Of a stretch of 64,000 nucleotides of DNA, positions 12,701 to 25,188 are shown piece after piece. Both the position numbers and the translations under genes were made by a program. The notes beneath the pieces are model-generated. The model was not told the origin of the DNA, did not search any database, and saw nothing but the letters and a program-made list of their open reading frames with translations. Position 1 is the stretch's first letter. Every line of letters begins with the position of its first letter. This stretch comes from Paramecium pentaurelia (taxonomy: Eukaryota; Ciliophora; Oligohymenophorea; Peniculida; Parameciidae), in NCBI GenBank assembly GCA_905183005.1, contig CAJJDO010000014.1:559281-623280 (forward strand), read 5' to 3'.

Positions 12701-13384
12701 AAATCGATTGCTGAACCATATAAAGAATTAACACAAAAAATGAAAGATGATTAATTTAAAAAGAAGAAATTAGAATTACCTGAAGTATAAGAAGAATCTA
12801 AAAGACCTCAATCTTAACATGGTCTTGTTTAAAGATTAATAGTAGCATTTAATGATAATAAAGATATAGCAAAAGAAGATGGTATTGATTCTAAAAAGAA
12901 ATAACTTAATAAAAATATTCATTAAAAAAGAATCTAAGAATTACCTTAAATGAAACCATCTACTAGTCATTCAACATTCTTATAAAAATATTAAAGAAAT
13001 TATAGATTTATTTAAACTTAAGTATAAACAAGACCACATACTGAATCTAAGAAATATAAATTTGTTCATGATATCAAATATCAATTTGGAGAATCTTAAA
13101 GAGCAATGAAAATCAAATATTATCAAAACTCTCTTAAATTTTAATCTGTAAGTCCATAAATGTTATGTGATGACAATGAAATTCTTTAAATGAAATGCAA
13201 ATTCTATAAAAAATAAAATGAAGATCTAATAGAATCAGAATCATCTGATAAATCTTATGAAGAAGATGATCTTGGACATCCAAAATAACATAAATAAATA
13301 ATTGCTAGTCATCATTTCTTAAATAATGCTTAAAAAAATGATCATAAAGTATTAAATACAAAAAAAAAGATTTTTGTTGTCTGA
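9721..13384 (+). CDS. EF-hand / WD40-repeat protein, CFAP337 (WDR49/WDR64)-like
   Basis: Introns 10156-10181 and 12629-12657 give 1202 residues. A canonical EF-hand loop DIDINGDGHMEWAEF lies at about 70-84 and can bind Ca2+. At least ten WD-like blades follow, for example LIFWDATTF, LLASASQDGKIKLWDM, NIRIWDIRQM, LISASQDSTIRIYDE and LATGSANGLISLWDFE. After about residue 970 the tail is Gln/Lys-rich and disordered. One EF-hand followed by tandem beta-propellers is the architecture of CFAP337-type axonemal proteins; a role in ciliary doublets or radial-spoke regions is inferred from that, not shown here. Start 9721 is the first in-frame ATG. Confidence 0.85.
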
Positions 13385-13414
13385 TGATCTATTATTATAA
13401 TAATATTTTAATAC

Positions 13415-14095
13415 ATGAAAACTCGCTATTCATTATCCCATTAACCTAGTTTATCCAATATTAATGTCAATTCAATCTTAGGAATATCTTCTTAATATGA
13501 TTTTCAAAAAGGAGTCTTAATTAATGTACCAATTCAATTACCAGAAATCAAAAAAATTACTATTCAAAAAGCAACTAAGTTAATTAAGCATCATGATTAG
13601 CTAGATAAATTTTTTGTACTTTCATCTAAAAATCCTATTAAATTAAAAGATAGTTCTCGTCAAAAGAGAACCTCACCCTATTAATTAATTTAAGTACAAC
13701 CTCCACCATTAGGATATTATAAATTTAATGAAAGTTCTTTAAATTAAAAATCAATTGTTGATATGAGCAAACAAACTTCATTTAGAATTCAATTAAAAAA
13801 GAATAAAAGTAATAGTATAGATTAAGATGAACCATAATCTTAATAAGTAAAATAAGAATTATTAAATTAAAATCAAACTAAAAGGTCTCCACCTAAAATA
13901 CCCAAATTATCAAATTAAAAATTACAATAATGGATTCAAAAAGAACTAGAATAATATAAATAAAGCAAAAAGTTTGAATAAACTATATATAAAGGATCTA
14001 TGTCAGATGAAAAAATAAAAAGTGATAATTTTTAAAGATTATTTCAATTAACATCCTTAAGATCTAAGAACTCTTATGCAAAACTTTTCTTTTGA
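13415..14095 (+). CDS. Gln-rich hypothetical protein
   Basis: Intronless, 226 residues, beginning 31 bases after the stop of the preceding gene on the same strand. Basic, Ser/Gln/Lys-rich and mostly disordered. The segment PPPLGYYKFNESS followed by IVDMSKQTSFR loosely recalls PG-rich microtubule-associated repeats in ciliates, but that is only a resemblance. Function unknown. The even reading frame with about 30 TAA/TAG Gln codons and a single terminal TGA supports a real gene. Confidence 0.7.
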
Positions 14096-14387
14096 TATTT
14101 CAATTTAAATAAATAGTTATTCTTAAATTTTTAAAGATATTTTAAACTGTTCTGTTATCTTTTCTATTATATTTTCAATAAAAAAAGAATAAAATGGATA
14201 TAAATTAAGTTTATAATTAGAAATTAGATAATTATTGAATTGATTGTATATATATATATATCTTTTTTATTTAAAAGAATTTAGAAATGCTTAGACAAAA
14301 TCTAATATTATTTAGATTGAATAAATTAATATATATATATATTTATTTTAAGAAAGGTGGATAAATATCAATAATTATTTTATTTTC
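14096..14387. other. Intergenic gap between convergent genes
   Basis: AT-rich with short TA dinucleotide runs (near 14250 and 14330); nothing else recognised. Confidence 0.5.
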
Positions 14388-16175
14388 TCACTTTTACATT
14401 AAAAATAACAACTCAGCTGCAATAGATCCTTTGAAACATTCTTAATTTACAAACAGGTTATTATTTATAAAATTAATTTCTTTATGCTTTTTCTCAATTA
14501 AGAGATTCACTATAATATCTACTTATTCTTATGATATAGAATGAACAAAACTAAATACCTTAAATAACTCCTTAGATATTGGTTATATATTTCTATTTCT
14601 AAGTTTAATTTTCTCATCTCTTTATTAAATATTTAATTATATATTATTCTTCTTTTGATCATATTTTTAACAAATTTGAGCAATTTCATCTTCTGGACTT
14701 AATAAATCAGAATTTTATTGTTTTGATTCAAATAGATCTGCATCTTATGGATCGAAAATATTAGATTAGATATGATGAACATCAACATCAGCATCTGACA
14801 AGATATTTGAATTCTATTAAATTAATAAATCACTAGGTCCTTATTAGGTTTTTTCACTGGCTAATATAATACTACTAAATTCTTTTTCAGATCTTAATTA
14901 TTTAATCATAATTTATAAGGTTGGTTCAATGTTTTATATATGGTAATAGTCAAATTAAAAAAATACAGATTCCAAGCTCTTTTTTGCTTATTCTAATTAA
15001 TTTTAGAAATCTATATCAACTCTTTACTTACAATATTTTTCAATTAAATTTTTTTGTTAATTAATTTACATTAATTTAATCTTCTCTCTAATTTTCTATT
15101 CAAAAAAACTGAAAAATAGTGTATTTAATATATTTTCACAAATCCAAGTTGGTAACACTGATTTCATAAAATTATCATCTTTCTCCCATAAATCTAATAA
15201 TAAAAGTAAATTTCCTTATGATTTTTCGTTTAATTAAATAAAAAATTCATTAGTATCTTCAATAATGAAATCAATTAAAAGCTTAAGAGATCCACTAAAT
15301 TCAAAATCACTTACTCCTATCCATTAAAGATGAGCAGCATCAATGTTCATATCAATGAAAGCATTAAAAACCTAGAATAAACAGATATTTTATTAAGCAT
15401 GATCTCTTCTAGTAATTTTAAATTATTGCTTAATATAATCAATGTTTAACTATTAAACTGAAGTACCCCATAGTTTTCCACCTATGCTTTCAATTTTTAA
15501 AGATGGAGATATGATGGTGTAATTTTCATTAAAAAATTAATTAAGTGGTTAAAGGTCATAAATTTCTGAAATAGATAATTTACATAAATGATTTTAAAAG
15601 TGTTCCCAAATCAAAACATAAACTTTACATTAAACATCTAAATTTTAATTCAGTTCTTTGATGATTTAATTAGCTAGATTACAATAGCTTTTTAAACCCT
15701 AATATAGAAGGACTAAATTATTTTAATAACAATTCTCATATTTTTATTGTAAACCTGAAAAGTTCATTAATCTAAAAGTCTTAACGAATTCTTTATCCAT
15801 AGTGATATCCTTAAAAGTTTTAGATTTATAGTTGTTGCTTCTAATTAAAGAACATTAGAAAGCTGAACTTATGTTATTAAGTAAAACATCTTCATGGAAA
15901 CTAATTTATGGAGGTATGGATTATTTTAGAAGGTCTATTACTTTTTTCCTATAAAAATTGTATATATAAATGTTACCGATTTTTTTCAAAGTTGTTGGAA
16001 AAGGAAATCTATATGGTTTTTAATTAAGCAAGGAATTTAGAATCAGCATAATACTCAACATCTTCAACAAGCAATTATAAGCAAATGAGTAAAGATTTTT
16101 TACAGTTTCGATTGATTGATTATACTCCTCCCATTTAATTAATTAATGAAGTTTAGATTAGTATTCTTACTTCAT
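14388..16175 (-). CDS. Conserved-looking helical hypothetical protein
   Basis: A single open frame of 595 residues without introns, stop TGA 14388-14390. The N-terminal half contains KPYRFPFPTTLKKIGNIYIY and a Cys-poor helical region; the C-terminal third is Asp/Glu/Gln-rich. No domain is recognised. The predicted all-helical character and the LKKIGNIY..YFRKKVIDLL pattern faintly recall large tethering-complex subunits, but this is too weak for a call. The length of the TGA-free frame in such AT-rich DNA makes it a confident gene of unknown function. Confidence 0.8.
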
Positions 16176-16610
16176 TATTTTACTATATAGAATGGAAACT
16201 ATTAATTATGGAATATATTGTATATAATAATTATCTTTACTAAATAAAGAGAATTTCTATGTTCATTCTAATTTTAAGAAGAGAATTAATAAGGAAGCCT
16301 AATTATACTATTATTAAAAATTTACATTTTATAATTTATTATATATAATTCTTGAAAGTATGTCATAATAAAAAGTTTGGAATTTATTTAAGTTATTTAA
16401 AATGGGAAGGAAGTGAATAAATAGAATAAGTATTAATAATGAAGGGTAATTCAATTTCTAAATGATCTTTATATAAAATGATTATGAAGTGATAAAAAAG
16501 TAAGAATATGTGAATAATTAGAAATGATAATTATTAAGTTTAGATTTTAATTGAAAATTAACAGTCGTAATTTTGAAATAAATTAAAATTCAAATTGCAC
16601 TTCGGAATTA
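16176..16610. other. Intergenic region between divergent genes
   Basis: AT-rich, presumably a bidirectional promoter region for the flanking genes. No element can be named. Confidence 0.5.
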
Positions 16611-17692
16611 ATGGATCCCCAGACAATTTAAGTCATAGGTTTCAACGAATTACCATAAATCGATCCAAATCAATTAACTTAATTGGCAGCTGAGACATAA
16701 TAACTATTTACTTATGGAACAAAAGCTTGGTTATAGTTATTTTAGGCAATCACAAATCTTAGATGCATTAACAAATATGTACCATAATATGTCAATCAAT
16801 TATTTGAAATGTTTGGATAATAAGTAATGATATCATTAGATGATTCTAAAGTAAGAATATATTAAATAAACAGCCCAAAATTTAAAGAAATGTTGTAACA
16901 TTGATTAATGAAGTATTTTCATTAGGTCGAAGTGTACAAATATGTCCATAAATATTTTAAGTTTTTGTGCCAAAGTTGATTTTAAAATCATAAAACTCTG
17001 AACACAAATAAATTAAAGAAGAATGTCTGGTACATTTATTATTACTATTAAAGGTTGCTGTCAGTAATTATATACTCAATTGTTCATAATATGAAGCAGG
17101 CTTATTTGCAGTGATTTAATTGACTGGATAAAAGAAATCTACTGTTCCACTTCAAAAATTTTGTCTCTAAGTTCTGGCTAAATAAATATAAACAATTGGC
17201 TCATTTTTATAGTCTTTTAGTGTAAATACACTAACATTACTTTTGCAAGCTTTAAGTTCATTTTTAAATTCTTAAGGAGGTGAAATATAAACATACGCAT
17301 TTTAAATTTGTATGTATTTACATTAATTGGTTGGCGATTAAAATTTTAAAAACTGGATGTCAGTTTCATTAGATCCATAATCCACTTAAATTATGGTTAA
17401 TAAAATATAAGAAGTCTTAAAGAAGAAATCTAAAGCCAAATAACATACAACTATGACTGACATGAAGTAAAGAATGACATTTGGAATTTATGAAAACCAA
17501 GAATAAGTAGAAAATTAAAATCACTTTTAAGAATTTGTTAAAGATAAATAAAAAGCTAATAATTTCTTAGATTTGAATCAAGTTTAACCACTACAACCTT
17601 CTGTTTATTATAATGAAAACTTGAATTATCAATAATAATCTTAACATTTAGTGTAAAACTTGAGTTAATAATAATTCATATCATATTAATGA
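16611..17692 (+). CDS. Helical hypothetical protein with Gln-rich tail
   Basis: One 23-nt intron at 16851-16873; 352 residues. It begins MDPQTIQVIGFNELPQID. Residues about 30-270 are Leu-rich helices (LLLLLKVAVSNYIL, TLLLQALSSFLNS) that resemble a HEAT/ARM-like solenoid in feel only. The final 60 residues are Gln/Asn-rich. I do not recognise a family. Divergent from the gene at 14388-16175. Confidence 0.78.
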
Positions 17693-18158
17693 TTTATAAA
17701 AATAATTTTATAAAAGAAATTTATTAATAGAGTTTGTATTTAAATATAATACTCAATCAATTCTTAATTATAATTATTTATCACAATATATAAATAATAT
17801 TATATAACCATATAATAATATATGAAGTTCTGAAATACAATAAAATAAATGAGAAATATATTTACAAATGTTCTTATTCTTAAAAATTAAATTTAGTTAA
17901 TAAGTTAAAAGAAATAGTAACTAAAATTGTTATTATATCTATATATTATCTAAATTTTGGTTATTATAAATGAAACATGGTATAATGCTTAGATTTCCTT
18001 TATCGCTTTATTTGCTTTATGCTTAGATAAATAAAAAATATTATTGATAATATGATGATGTAATACAGTTATCTAAAGAAAGATAACAAAGGAACCCATA
18101 CATAGAATGATCATTAAAATAATTCAAAAGTAGAAGTTCTTATACAAATTAAAAAACC
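17693..18158. other. AT-rich gap
   Basis: Fragmentary frames only; I cannot support a gene here. Confidence 0.4.
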
Positions 18159-18488
18159 ATGTTATCATCAACTACTATTTTATTTGATGAAAATTCAAAA
18201 AAGATTAAATAAATTACACATTTATTAAGTTAAGCGTTTATTTCTTAAGAGTTGGAATAAAAAATACAAATTTCACTATAAATATTAGAAAACCATAAAA
18301 TATTTCAATTAATATTTAAGATAGGATTAAAATCAAAAAATAAATTGATTGTTTTAACTAAATCTACTATATAAGATATTACTTATGGACGTAATGTTGA
18401 TATCAAAGTATATAATTTTTTGATTAATTAATAATTAATGTTATCAATAAACAAAAAAATCATTAAAAATAAAAAATATATTGATTGA
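18159..18488 (+). CDS. Possible small gene or gene remnant
   Basis: A TGA-bounded frame of 109 residues from an ATG at 18159. Composition is protein-like (ILFDENSKKIKQITHLLSQ, LTKSTIQDITYGRNVDIKVY), more so than the neighbouring AT-rich frames, but no domain is recognised and no upstream exon can be joined convincingly. It may be an orphan gene or the remnant of one. Confidence 0.3.
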
Positions 18489-18953
18489 TTAGAATAGAAT
18501 TTGATTATAAGGAAATATCAAATAATATAAATACTGAATGAAAATAATGAATAGAATAATATTTTGAATAATAAAATTCTTTCAATTTATTTGTATTTTA
18601 AATACTTAAAGGTAATATTTGATAATCTATTTTAAATTAATATTTAACTCTCAACAATAATTTTTATAATCAAAAACTAAAAATGTAAATTAATTATTGG
18701 ATTCGAAATTTATATATAATAGAATTAAAGATTTAATAAATGAATCATAAATAAATAAAATCATTAGAATAATAATATAATTCATCTCTTTAATAAATTT
18801 ATTATTTCTTTGATATATATATATATAAATTAATAATTAAGCAAAAACAAGTTTTAAATTAAATAAATCTCAACACTATCAAATTAAAATAAGTTGTATT
18901 AATAGATAATAAAGTTATTATAAAACATCAACAAAATTAATTTAATAACAGAA
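18489..18953. other. AT-rich gap
   Basis: No ORF, RNA gene or repeat beyond short TA runs. Confidence 0.45.
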
Positions 18954-19989
18954 TCAAGAGTTCTTGAAACTTCTACCAAAAAGTGTTCCATCAAATTAAC
19001 AATTAATTCTTCCTAAAACTTTAGAAACAAATTTGTCTAATTTCTCTTAAAATACTTAATTTTTTATCAATTCATCATTATGAACAATTTTTGAGAATCT
19101 ATGGCTAAGTATACTACATCTTTTTCTGGCACTTGCTGTTCCTTCATCATAATTATAATTTTCTTTAATGATGGCCAGACTTTCTATTTCTTAAGGTACT
19201 CTATCTTCTTTCTTTTTAGAATGATGTTGATCTAAAACCTTAATAAGCTCTTAAAAATACTATTTCAATACAAGGATCATCAGCTCTTTTTGCTTCCTTA
19301 TATGTTTTAATTAATTCATTTAAAGCCTTCAATCGTTGTTTGACTCCTTTTTCTTCTTCTGTCCTTTTTATAGTTGGTCTATCAGCTTTTGGTTCTATTC
19401 TAAAATGCTCTTTCTTATATTTAGGAATAATGTCATCAAAAGATTCTGTATCAGTAATTAAAGTCTTAGATAATGGTTTATTTTGTTAATAATAATCTGC
19501 TAATTCAAAATAATGTTCTTTTCCATTTCCCATTTAAAATTTAGGAAGTTCAACTTATTTACTAGAATTACTTAAACCAATAAAATAATCTTTTAATCTT
19601 TCAAATTTAATTTATTCATCTCTGTTTTAAAATTCAGTTAATCCATCACCTCTTTTAGCATTTATATATCTTTCATGACTCATTTCTTTAAGTTTTCCTA
19701 CCATTTACCAACCTTAAATAACTTTTTATCTATCTAAAGAAGTAGAGAATATTTTATAATTAGGAGGACCATGTTTTGTTAATGATGCATCTATTTTGCA
19801 ATGGTCAGCCAAACAATATTTTAATGCTTTATCTTTAACTAAACCCGATTTACGTAGCCGAACATATACAATAGCATCTTCTTCATTCGGTTATGGAGAT
19901 CTTTCCTTAGGTTGAAATCTCTAACAATGTCTATGAAATCCAATGTCTCTAGGAGACTATTATTGAAGAGGCAAACGAGCCTATTTCAT
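18954..19989 (-). CDS. Hypothetical basic protein
   Basis: One 22-nt intron at 19239-19260; 337 residues. It has an Arg/Gln-rich N-terminus (MKQARLPLQQQ, RDIGFHRHCQRF). A conserved-looking block follows (AIVYVRLRKSGLVKDKAL, CLADHCKIDASLTKHGPPNY, VIQGWQMVGKL), then charged helices (KRTEEEKGVKQRLKALNELI). The C-terminus contains GRINCQFDGTLFGRSF. No known family recognised. Codon use and Gln decoding match the neighbours. Confidence 0.8.
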
Positions 19990-20225
19990 TAATCAAAAAA
20001 TTATTATAATTAAATTTAAACGAGATTGTATTTACATTAAAAATCTTAAGAATTCATTCATTTTAAGAATTTTCTTTTGAATAATACACTAATTACAAAA
20101 TTATGATATATTCACTATCTTATCAAAATAATTATATATTTATATTATGTAAAAAGTCTAAAAATAAATGATATAAATATTAAATACAATTATTCAGTCA
20201 TTATTGTTCAAATATTAATTATATT

Positions 20226-20659
20226 ATGAATAAATATTTATTGCTTTCCTTGATTATTTCAATTTCCTTAGCTTCACTTGATGATTAAGATCTCGTATAG
20301 AAATATTCTATTAAAATCCATTAAAGAGGTAGTAATGCCAATTATCCAGAAAAAGGTGACTAAGTGAAAGTACATTATACAGTAATATATTACATATAAA
20401 TTAGGGTAAATTACTTGATGGTACTAAATTTGATAGTAGTAAGGATAGAAATTAACCATTTGAATTCAGAGTGGGAATTGGATAAGTAATTAAATGTTGG
20501 GATGAAGTTGTTTTAAATTTAACACTTGGCGATAAAGTTACAGTTATTTGTCCATCTGATACAGCATATGGAAATAGAGGTGCAGGAAGAGTCATTCCAC
20601 CAAATTCAGATTTATAATTTGATATTGAAATGCTTGGATTTAGAGATTAAGAATTATGA
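20226..20659 (+). CDS. FKBP-type peptidyl-prolyl isomerase, secretory (FKBP2-like)
   Basis: One 23-nt intron at 20382-20404; 136 residues. A hydrophobic signal peptide (MNKYLLLSLIISISLASL) precedes a single FKBP domain: GDQVKVHYTGKLLDGTKFDSS, PFEFRVGIGQVIKCWDE, GDKVTVICPSDTAYGNRGAG, VIPPNSDLQFDIEML. The active-site pocket residues are mostly present (Y, F, D, V-I-x-C-W in place of V-I-x-G-W, Y of AYG). FKBPs isomerise Xaa-Pro bonds. Signal peptide, small size and a C-terminus ending QEL resemble the ER-resident FKBP2, which also ends with an -EL tetrapeptide; ER retention is inferred. Confidence 0.93.
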
Positions 20660-21359
20660 TAAATATTTTTATATACAAAAAACACAAAGTAATCAATCCT
20701 AACATTATAATATATTATGAATAAGAGTATTTAAATTGAAAAATGTTTAGTATTTTCATTTAATAATCTAATTCAAGTATATTTTAATTTATGACTAAAT
20801 GAGATAACAATAATTTAGAATATATATATTTATTAGCTATGATTATAGATTAGTTAATAAATTATTCTTTTGTGTTGATTTTCTAATTAATAAATTGACA
20901 TAAACTATTACATCTTTAAATAAACTATCAGAAAATATATTTTCTATAATCATCTATCTCATATTTTAAATAGAATAATCTAGAATAATATTTTTTAATA
21001 TATTCACTATTCTTCAATTAGAGTATGTAAATACTAGTTTTATTTAGTTTTTTTTATTTATAATTAATATTCTATAGATATATAGCAATAGGAAAATATT
21101 TATTGAATAATTTGATTAATCTTCAAAAGTATTAAAAAATGTTTATTGAATAGAAATTATGATGGTAATTATGATATTTTTTAAAGTAATAAATATTATA
21201 TTATACTATTTGTAAGTGGAATGTGAAGTATAATTTTAATTACTTTAAGCATATAATATAAATGGGTCAATAATTGGATTAGAAATTTAGTTTATTTAAT
21301 TATTTTATTTTAAAGCATTAACTTTGTTAGAATGTTTTTATATATTTAAAATTAAGATC
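20660..21359. other. Intergenic region, 0.7 kb
   Basis: Very AT-rich; many short frames but none with protein-like composition. It likely contains the FKBP 3' end signals and the TMBIM promoter. Confidence 0.5.
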
Positions 21360-22343
21360 ATGCAAAATATGGATGTAGATTTTTAATAATCTCCTGTCTT
21401 AAATAATGGAGATGAAAAGAAAAAACCTAATTTTGTTCATATACCCATTTATGATGTGAAACCAATTCATAATTATCCTAACTCTGCTTAATAAGTGGAA
21501 TCAGAAGAATAAATAGTTTAAATTGATGAACGATGGTATGCTAAAAATGAAAATTATAAGCCATTAACAGCTGATCAAAGACCTGGTTTTATTAGGAAAG
21601 TATACATTCATTTCATAATTAACAAGGTTTATAGTATAATGATATTACAATTAATGTTGACAGTTGTGGCTTGTTGCCTCTCATATTTCTATATTCCTTA
21701 TCGTGATTTCCAAAACGAATATTCAGGTTGGGTTTATTTGGCAATTGCAATAGCAATCATTATTGAATTGATTTTATTATGGATACCCAAATATTCATGG
21801 AGAGTTCCTCATAATTATATATTTCTCTTTGTTTTTACACTAGCTGAGAGTTACATCATTTCGCAACTTTGTAGTTATGTTTTCAATAAATATAGCGAAG
21901 AAGGAGGTATACTGAATTCTTAATTAGGATTTATTGTTGTAATGGCTGCTGCCCTTACTTTAGCTGCTGTGATTGGACTAACTCTTTATGCATGCAAAAC
22001 CAAAAAAGATTTCACAACTAAAGGTATTATATATTATAAAAGATTATCAAAGGAGCCTTTTTATTTATGGCAAGTACTTCTTTATTTCTTTTTGCGATAT
22101 TATCTGGAGTCTATTATGATTAAGCCATGAGTTTACTCTATTCATTAATATCTAGCTTGTTATTTGGAGTCTATTTAATATATGACACTTAATTAATCAT
22201 AGGAGGAAGTGTAATCAATTTTATTGATGTAGACTCATAAATTATCGATTGATGACTACATCATTGGAGCAATGTTCATATACATAGACATTATCTATCT
22301 TTTTGCTCACATTGTATTAATTATAATTGCATGTTTCAGATGA
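21360..22343 (+). CDS. TMBIM / Bax-inhibitor-1 family membrane protein (lifeguard-like)
   Basis: Introns 21600-21626, 22024-22052 and 22211-22232 give 301 residues. An acidic, Gln-rich cytosolic N-terminus leads to the family signature FIRKVYSIMILQLMLTV and then about seven hydrophobic helices. DTQLIIGG and the final DDYIIGAMFIYIDIIYLFAHI are the family's C-terminal hallmarks, including the conserved Asp residues of the pH-sensing Ca2+ leak pore. The family modulates ER/Golgi Ca2+ and stress survival. The first intron is 27 nt with no in-frame TGA: retention would insert nine residues in the middle of the signature, and its removal restores the family consensus exactly. Confidence 0.93.
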
Positions 22344-22423
22344 AAAACAAAAATGAACTCATATTATACAATTTATAATCATATCTTTTTCTATCAAATT
22401 AATCAACAACATAAATAAATAAA

Positions 22424-23472
22424 TCAAAAATCTAATTTAACTACTTTATTATTATTATTATTATCTCCAATCATCATCGCATATAAATCTACTTGATTTC
22501 TATACCATTTATTTTCATTCATTAATTTACTTTGCACTTCAATTAGTCTATCAATTTCAGCACAATGCAGAATTATTCTCATCATTAAAATCTATTATTT
22601 ATTATCAGATTTCTTTTATTTTTAATCCAATTCACATTTTTACTACTAAATAACTTCATTCATACGATCTAATTCAATTGTTAATAGAGTCAATTTCTAT
22701 TTACAATCAACATATTAAATCATTTTGTTTTTATTTTCCATTTCTTATTATTATTTCTTTTCCAATACTTATTAATAATTCTATTCTAATTCTTTATGTT
22801 AAACATCTATTCTCTTTAATTTCTCATTCTATAGATTATAATTATCCAACAAAGAACTATAAACTTTCTATAATTCTTCATAGTCCTTCTGTGACTTAGT
22901 TATTTATTGTTAATTTATTAATTCATCATTTCTTTTAGTGTTTAGATTTTCATTCTCACAAACCAAAAACCCTAATTTACATTCCAATTATTTGATTGTG
23001 TATTATAATTACTAAATAACTTATAATTGCTGATTCATTTATTAATATTAATTTTGGACCAATACCTCCTTTTAAGCTATCATTTTATTTGCATCAGTTA
23101 ATTGATTTTCTAATTGCTGACATTGAAGTTCCTTCTTAATTAATCTTTCTGATATGTCTTTTAACTATAACTCATAATTTTTATTGTCATAAGTTTTTTC
23201 TTTAATCTCTAGGTTTTGATACTTTAATTTATCATTCTCTTAATTCAATCTTTCAAGTTCAACTCCCATTAAAAAGCACATGACATCAAATTAATTCTTG
23301 ACATTACAACTTCTGCCAGACCTAAATTTTATTAATTGAATCATTACATTGCTCTAGATGTTCTGTCAGTAGAAAAATTAAATTTGGGTTAATTACTATT
23401 TCTAGTGCTTGAACAAGTATTGAATTTAGTATCTAAGTTTGAATTATAATCATCAAGGGGTATTCTATACAT
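22424..23472 (-). CDS. Coiled-coil protein
   Basis: One 26-nt intron at 23322-23347; 340 residues. A short Ser/Thr/Asn-rich head (about 60 residues) is followed by nearly continuous coiled coil: VELERLNQENDKLKYQNLE, LERLIKKELQCQQLENQL, YEELQKVYSSLLDNYNLQ, ELDRMNEVIQQQKCELDQ. It ends with an acidic Asn run (GDNNNNNKVVKLDF). No motor or globular domain. A structural or basal-body role would be typical but cannot be shown. Confidence 0.82.
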
Positions 23473-23557
23473 GGTAGATAGTTTAACCGCTAAATATTTA
23501 TAATAATATAAATTTCTTTGCAAGCACAATATACAATTTATTAATTGAAAAAATAAT

Positions 23558-25090
23558 ATGATTTAATCTGAATATCCTCTATGTACTAAACATTAAAACC
23601 CAATAAGATTTCTTGATATCAAAGAAAATGTTCCTAAAATTCAAAGAACTTTATGTGATGAATGTTTCTTGGATAATCCTATATCTATACATTAAGCATT
23701 TGTCTATCTCTATTAGCAATAAAATTAACCTTTCAATTAAAAAACAGTTCTTGAAAAATATAGAGAAGAATATCTCCTAATGAAAAACAAAATTGTTGAA
23801 AATTTAAAGTAAGCATTTACACAAATAGAAATGGAGATTGAAAAAGAAATGAATACATAAAAGACTGTTATTAATGATAGTGTATTTCAATATTTTTTAG
23901 GTAAATAAACCACTTTACTTTTGGAAGATTATTAATAATTAGGTGAGTTATTAAGTATTCAATTAGAAAAAAAAGGAGAAAATCTTATATAAAAACAAAA
24001 TGAAAAAAACTCTTAAATTTAATTTGCCAAGTAATTACAAAAAAATATTAATATACTTAAGGAAATTTCTTTACATCTTCATAAGATCATTCCTTATGTG
24101 AAATTTAACCAAGAAATTGAAGTCTTTTTTCCTTAAGATCTATTTGTTAAAACTGATGGGCAATTCATAATTAAAAAAGAATTAAATAATATTGAAAATA
24201 TAAAATGCATAGATTATCATAGACAACTTTAAACACTAATTTTTGGTTGTTATAAATATGATAATGATTAAAATGAATTGGCCATTATTAAATTTGATAA
24301 CAATTTTAATGTATTCTTGAAAGAAGAATATACAAGTCATTAAAGAACAGTTAATTGCTTAAGATCATCTCTACTATCTAATTTCTGCATAACAGGAAGC
24401 GAAGATAATACTATAAAAGTTTGGAAAATAGTTCAAGAAGGTCTTTTTTGTGATTAAACTTTGGAAGGTCATCTAGATTCTATCATATGTTTAAGTTTAA
24501 ACAGAATTGAAAATATATTGGCCAGTGGAAGTTAGGATACTAATATTATTATTTGGTATTTAAATGTGTAAAATAAATGGCAGAAAGCATAAACAATTGT
24601 AGATTCTCCAAGAGTAACACTGTGCATAAATTTCAATAGATTATCTAATTTAATGGTTACTGGATGTATTGATCATTCAATTTATGTTTGGAGTGTTGTT
24701 AATGAGAAATGGAGATGTTAGAAGTTAGATAAGGCTCATAATAAATCAGTTAATGCTATATGTTTTATTAATTAATCAAGATTTGTGAGTGCTTCTTGGG
24801 ATTCAACAATAAAAGTCTGGGATAGACAGAATACAAATTAGAATTATTTCTAGGTTCTAACAATAGGAACTCAAAATGGTCCAATTGTGAATTTGATATT
24901 GATTGAAGAAAGCAATCATTTAATAAGTTGTGCACATGATACAACAGTAATTTGGAGTATTGATTCTTCTGATTAACCAATCAAGAAATAAAAAATATCA
25001 GCTGCCAAAGGGATTTGCTAAATCAATTAATAAAAATTATCAATAATCACTTATGAAAATTAATTAAAGATTTATTCATTGGAGTAATGA
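23558..25090 (+). CDS. Zinc-finger-like / coiled-coil / WD40 protein
   Basis: Intronless, 510 residues. The N-terminus has a B-box-like Cys/His cluster (CTKHQNPIRFLDI, then LCDECF), then about 160 residues of helical, Gln/Glu-rich coiled coil. WD40 repeats follow from about residue 240: FCITGSEDNTIKVWK, ILASGSQDTNIIIWY, LMVTGCIDHSIYVWS, FVSASWDSTIKVWD, LISCAHDTTVIWS. The same three-part architecture occurs in the gene at 36978-39261, so this is a paralogous family. It probably acts as a scaffold; partner and location unknown. Confidence 0.85.
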
Positions 25091-25188
25091 TATGATTAAA
25101 TATTATATGATCGATAAAAATCTTTTGAATATAAATTTTTTAAGTTAGGATTATTAATAAATATATATTAACTTTTCAAATATTTACT

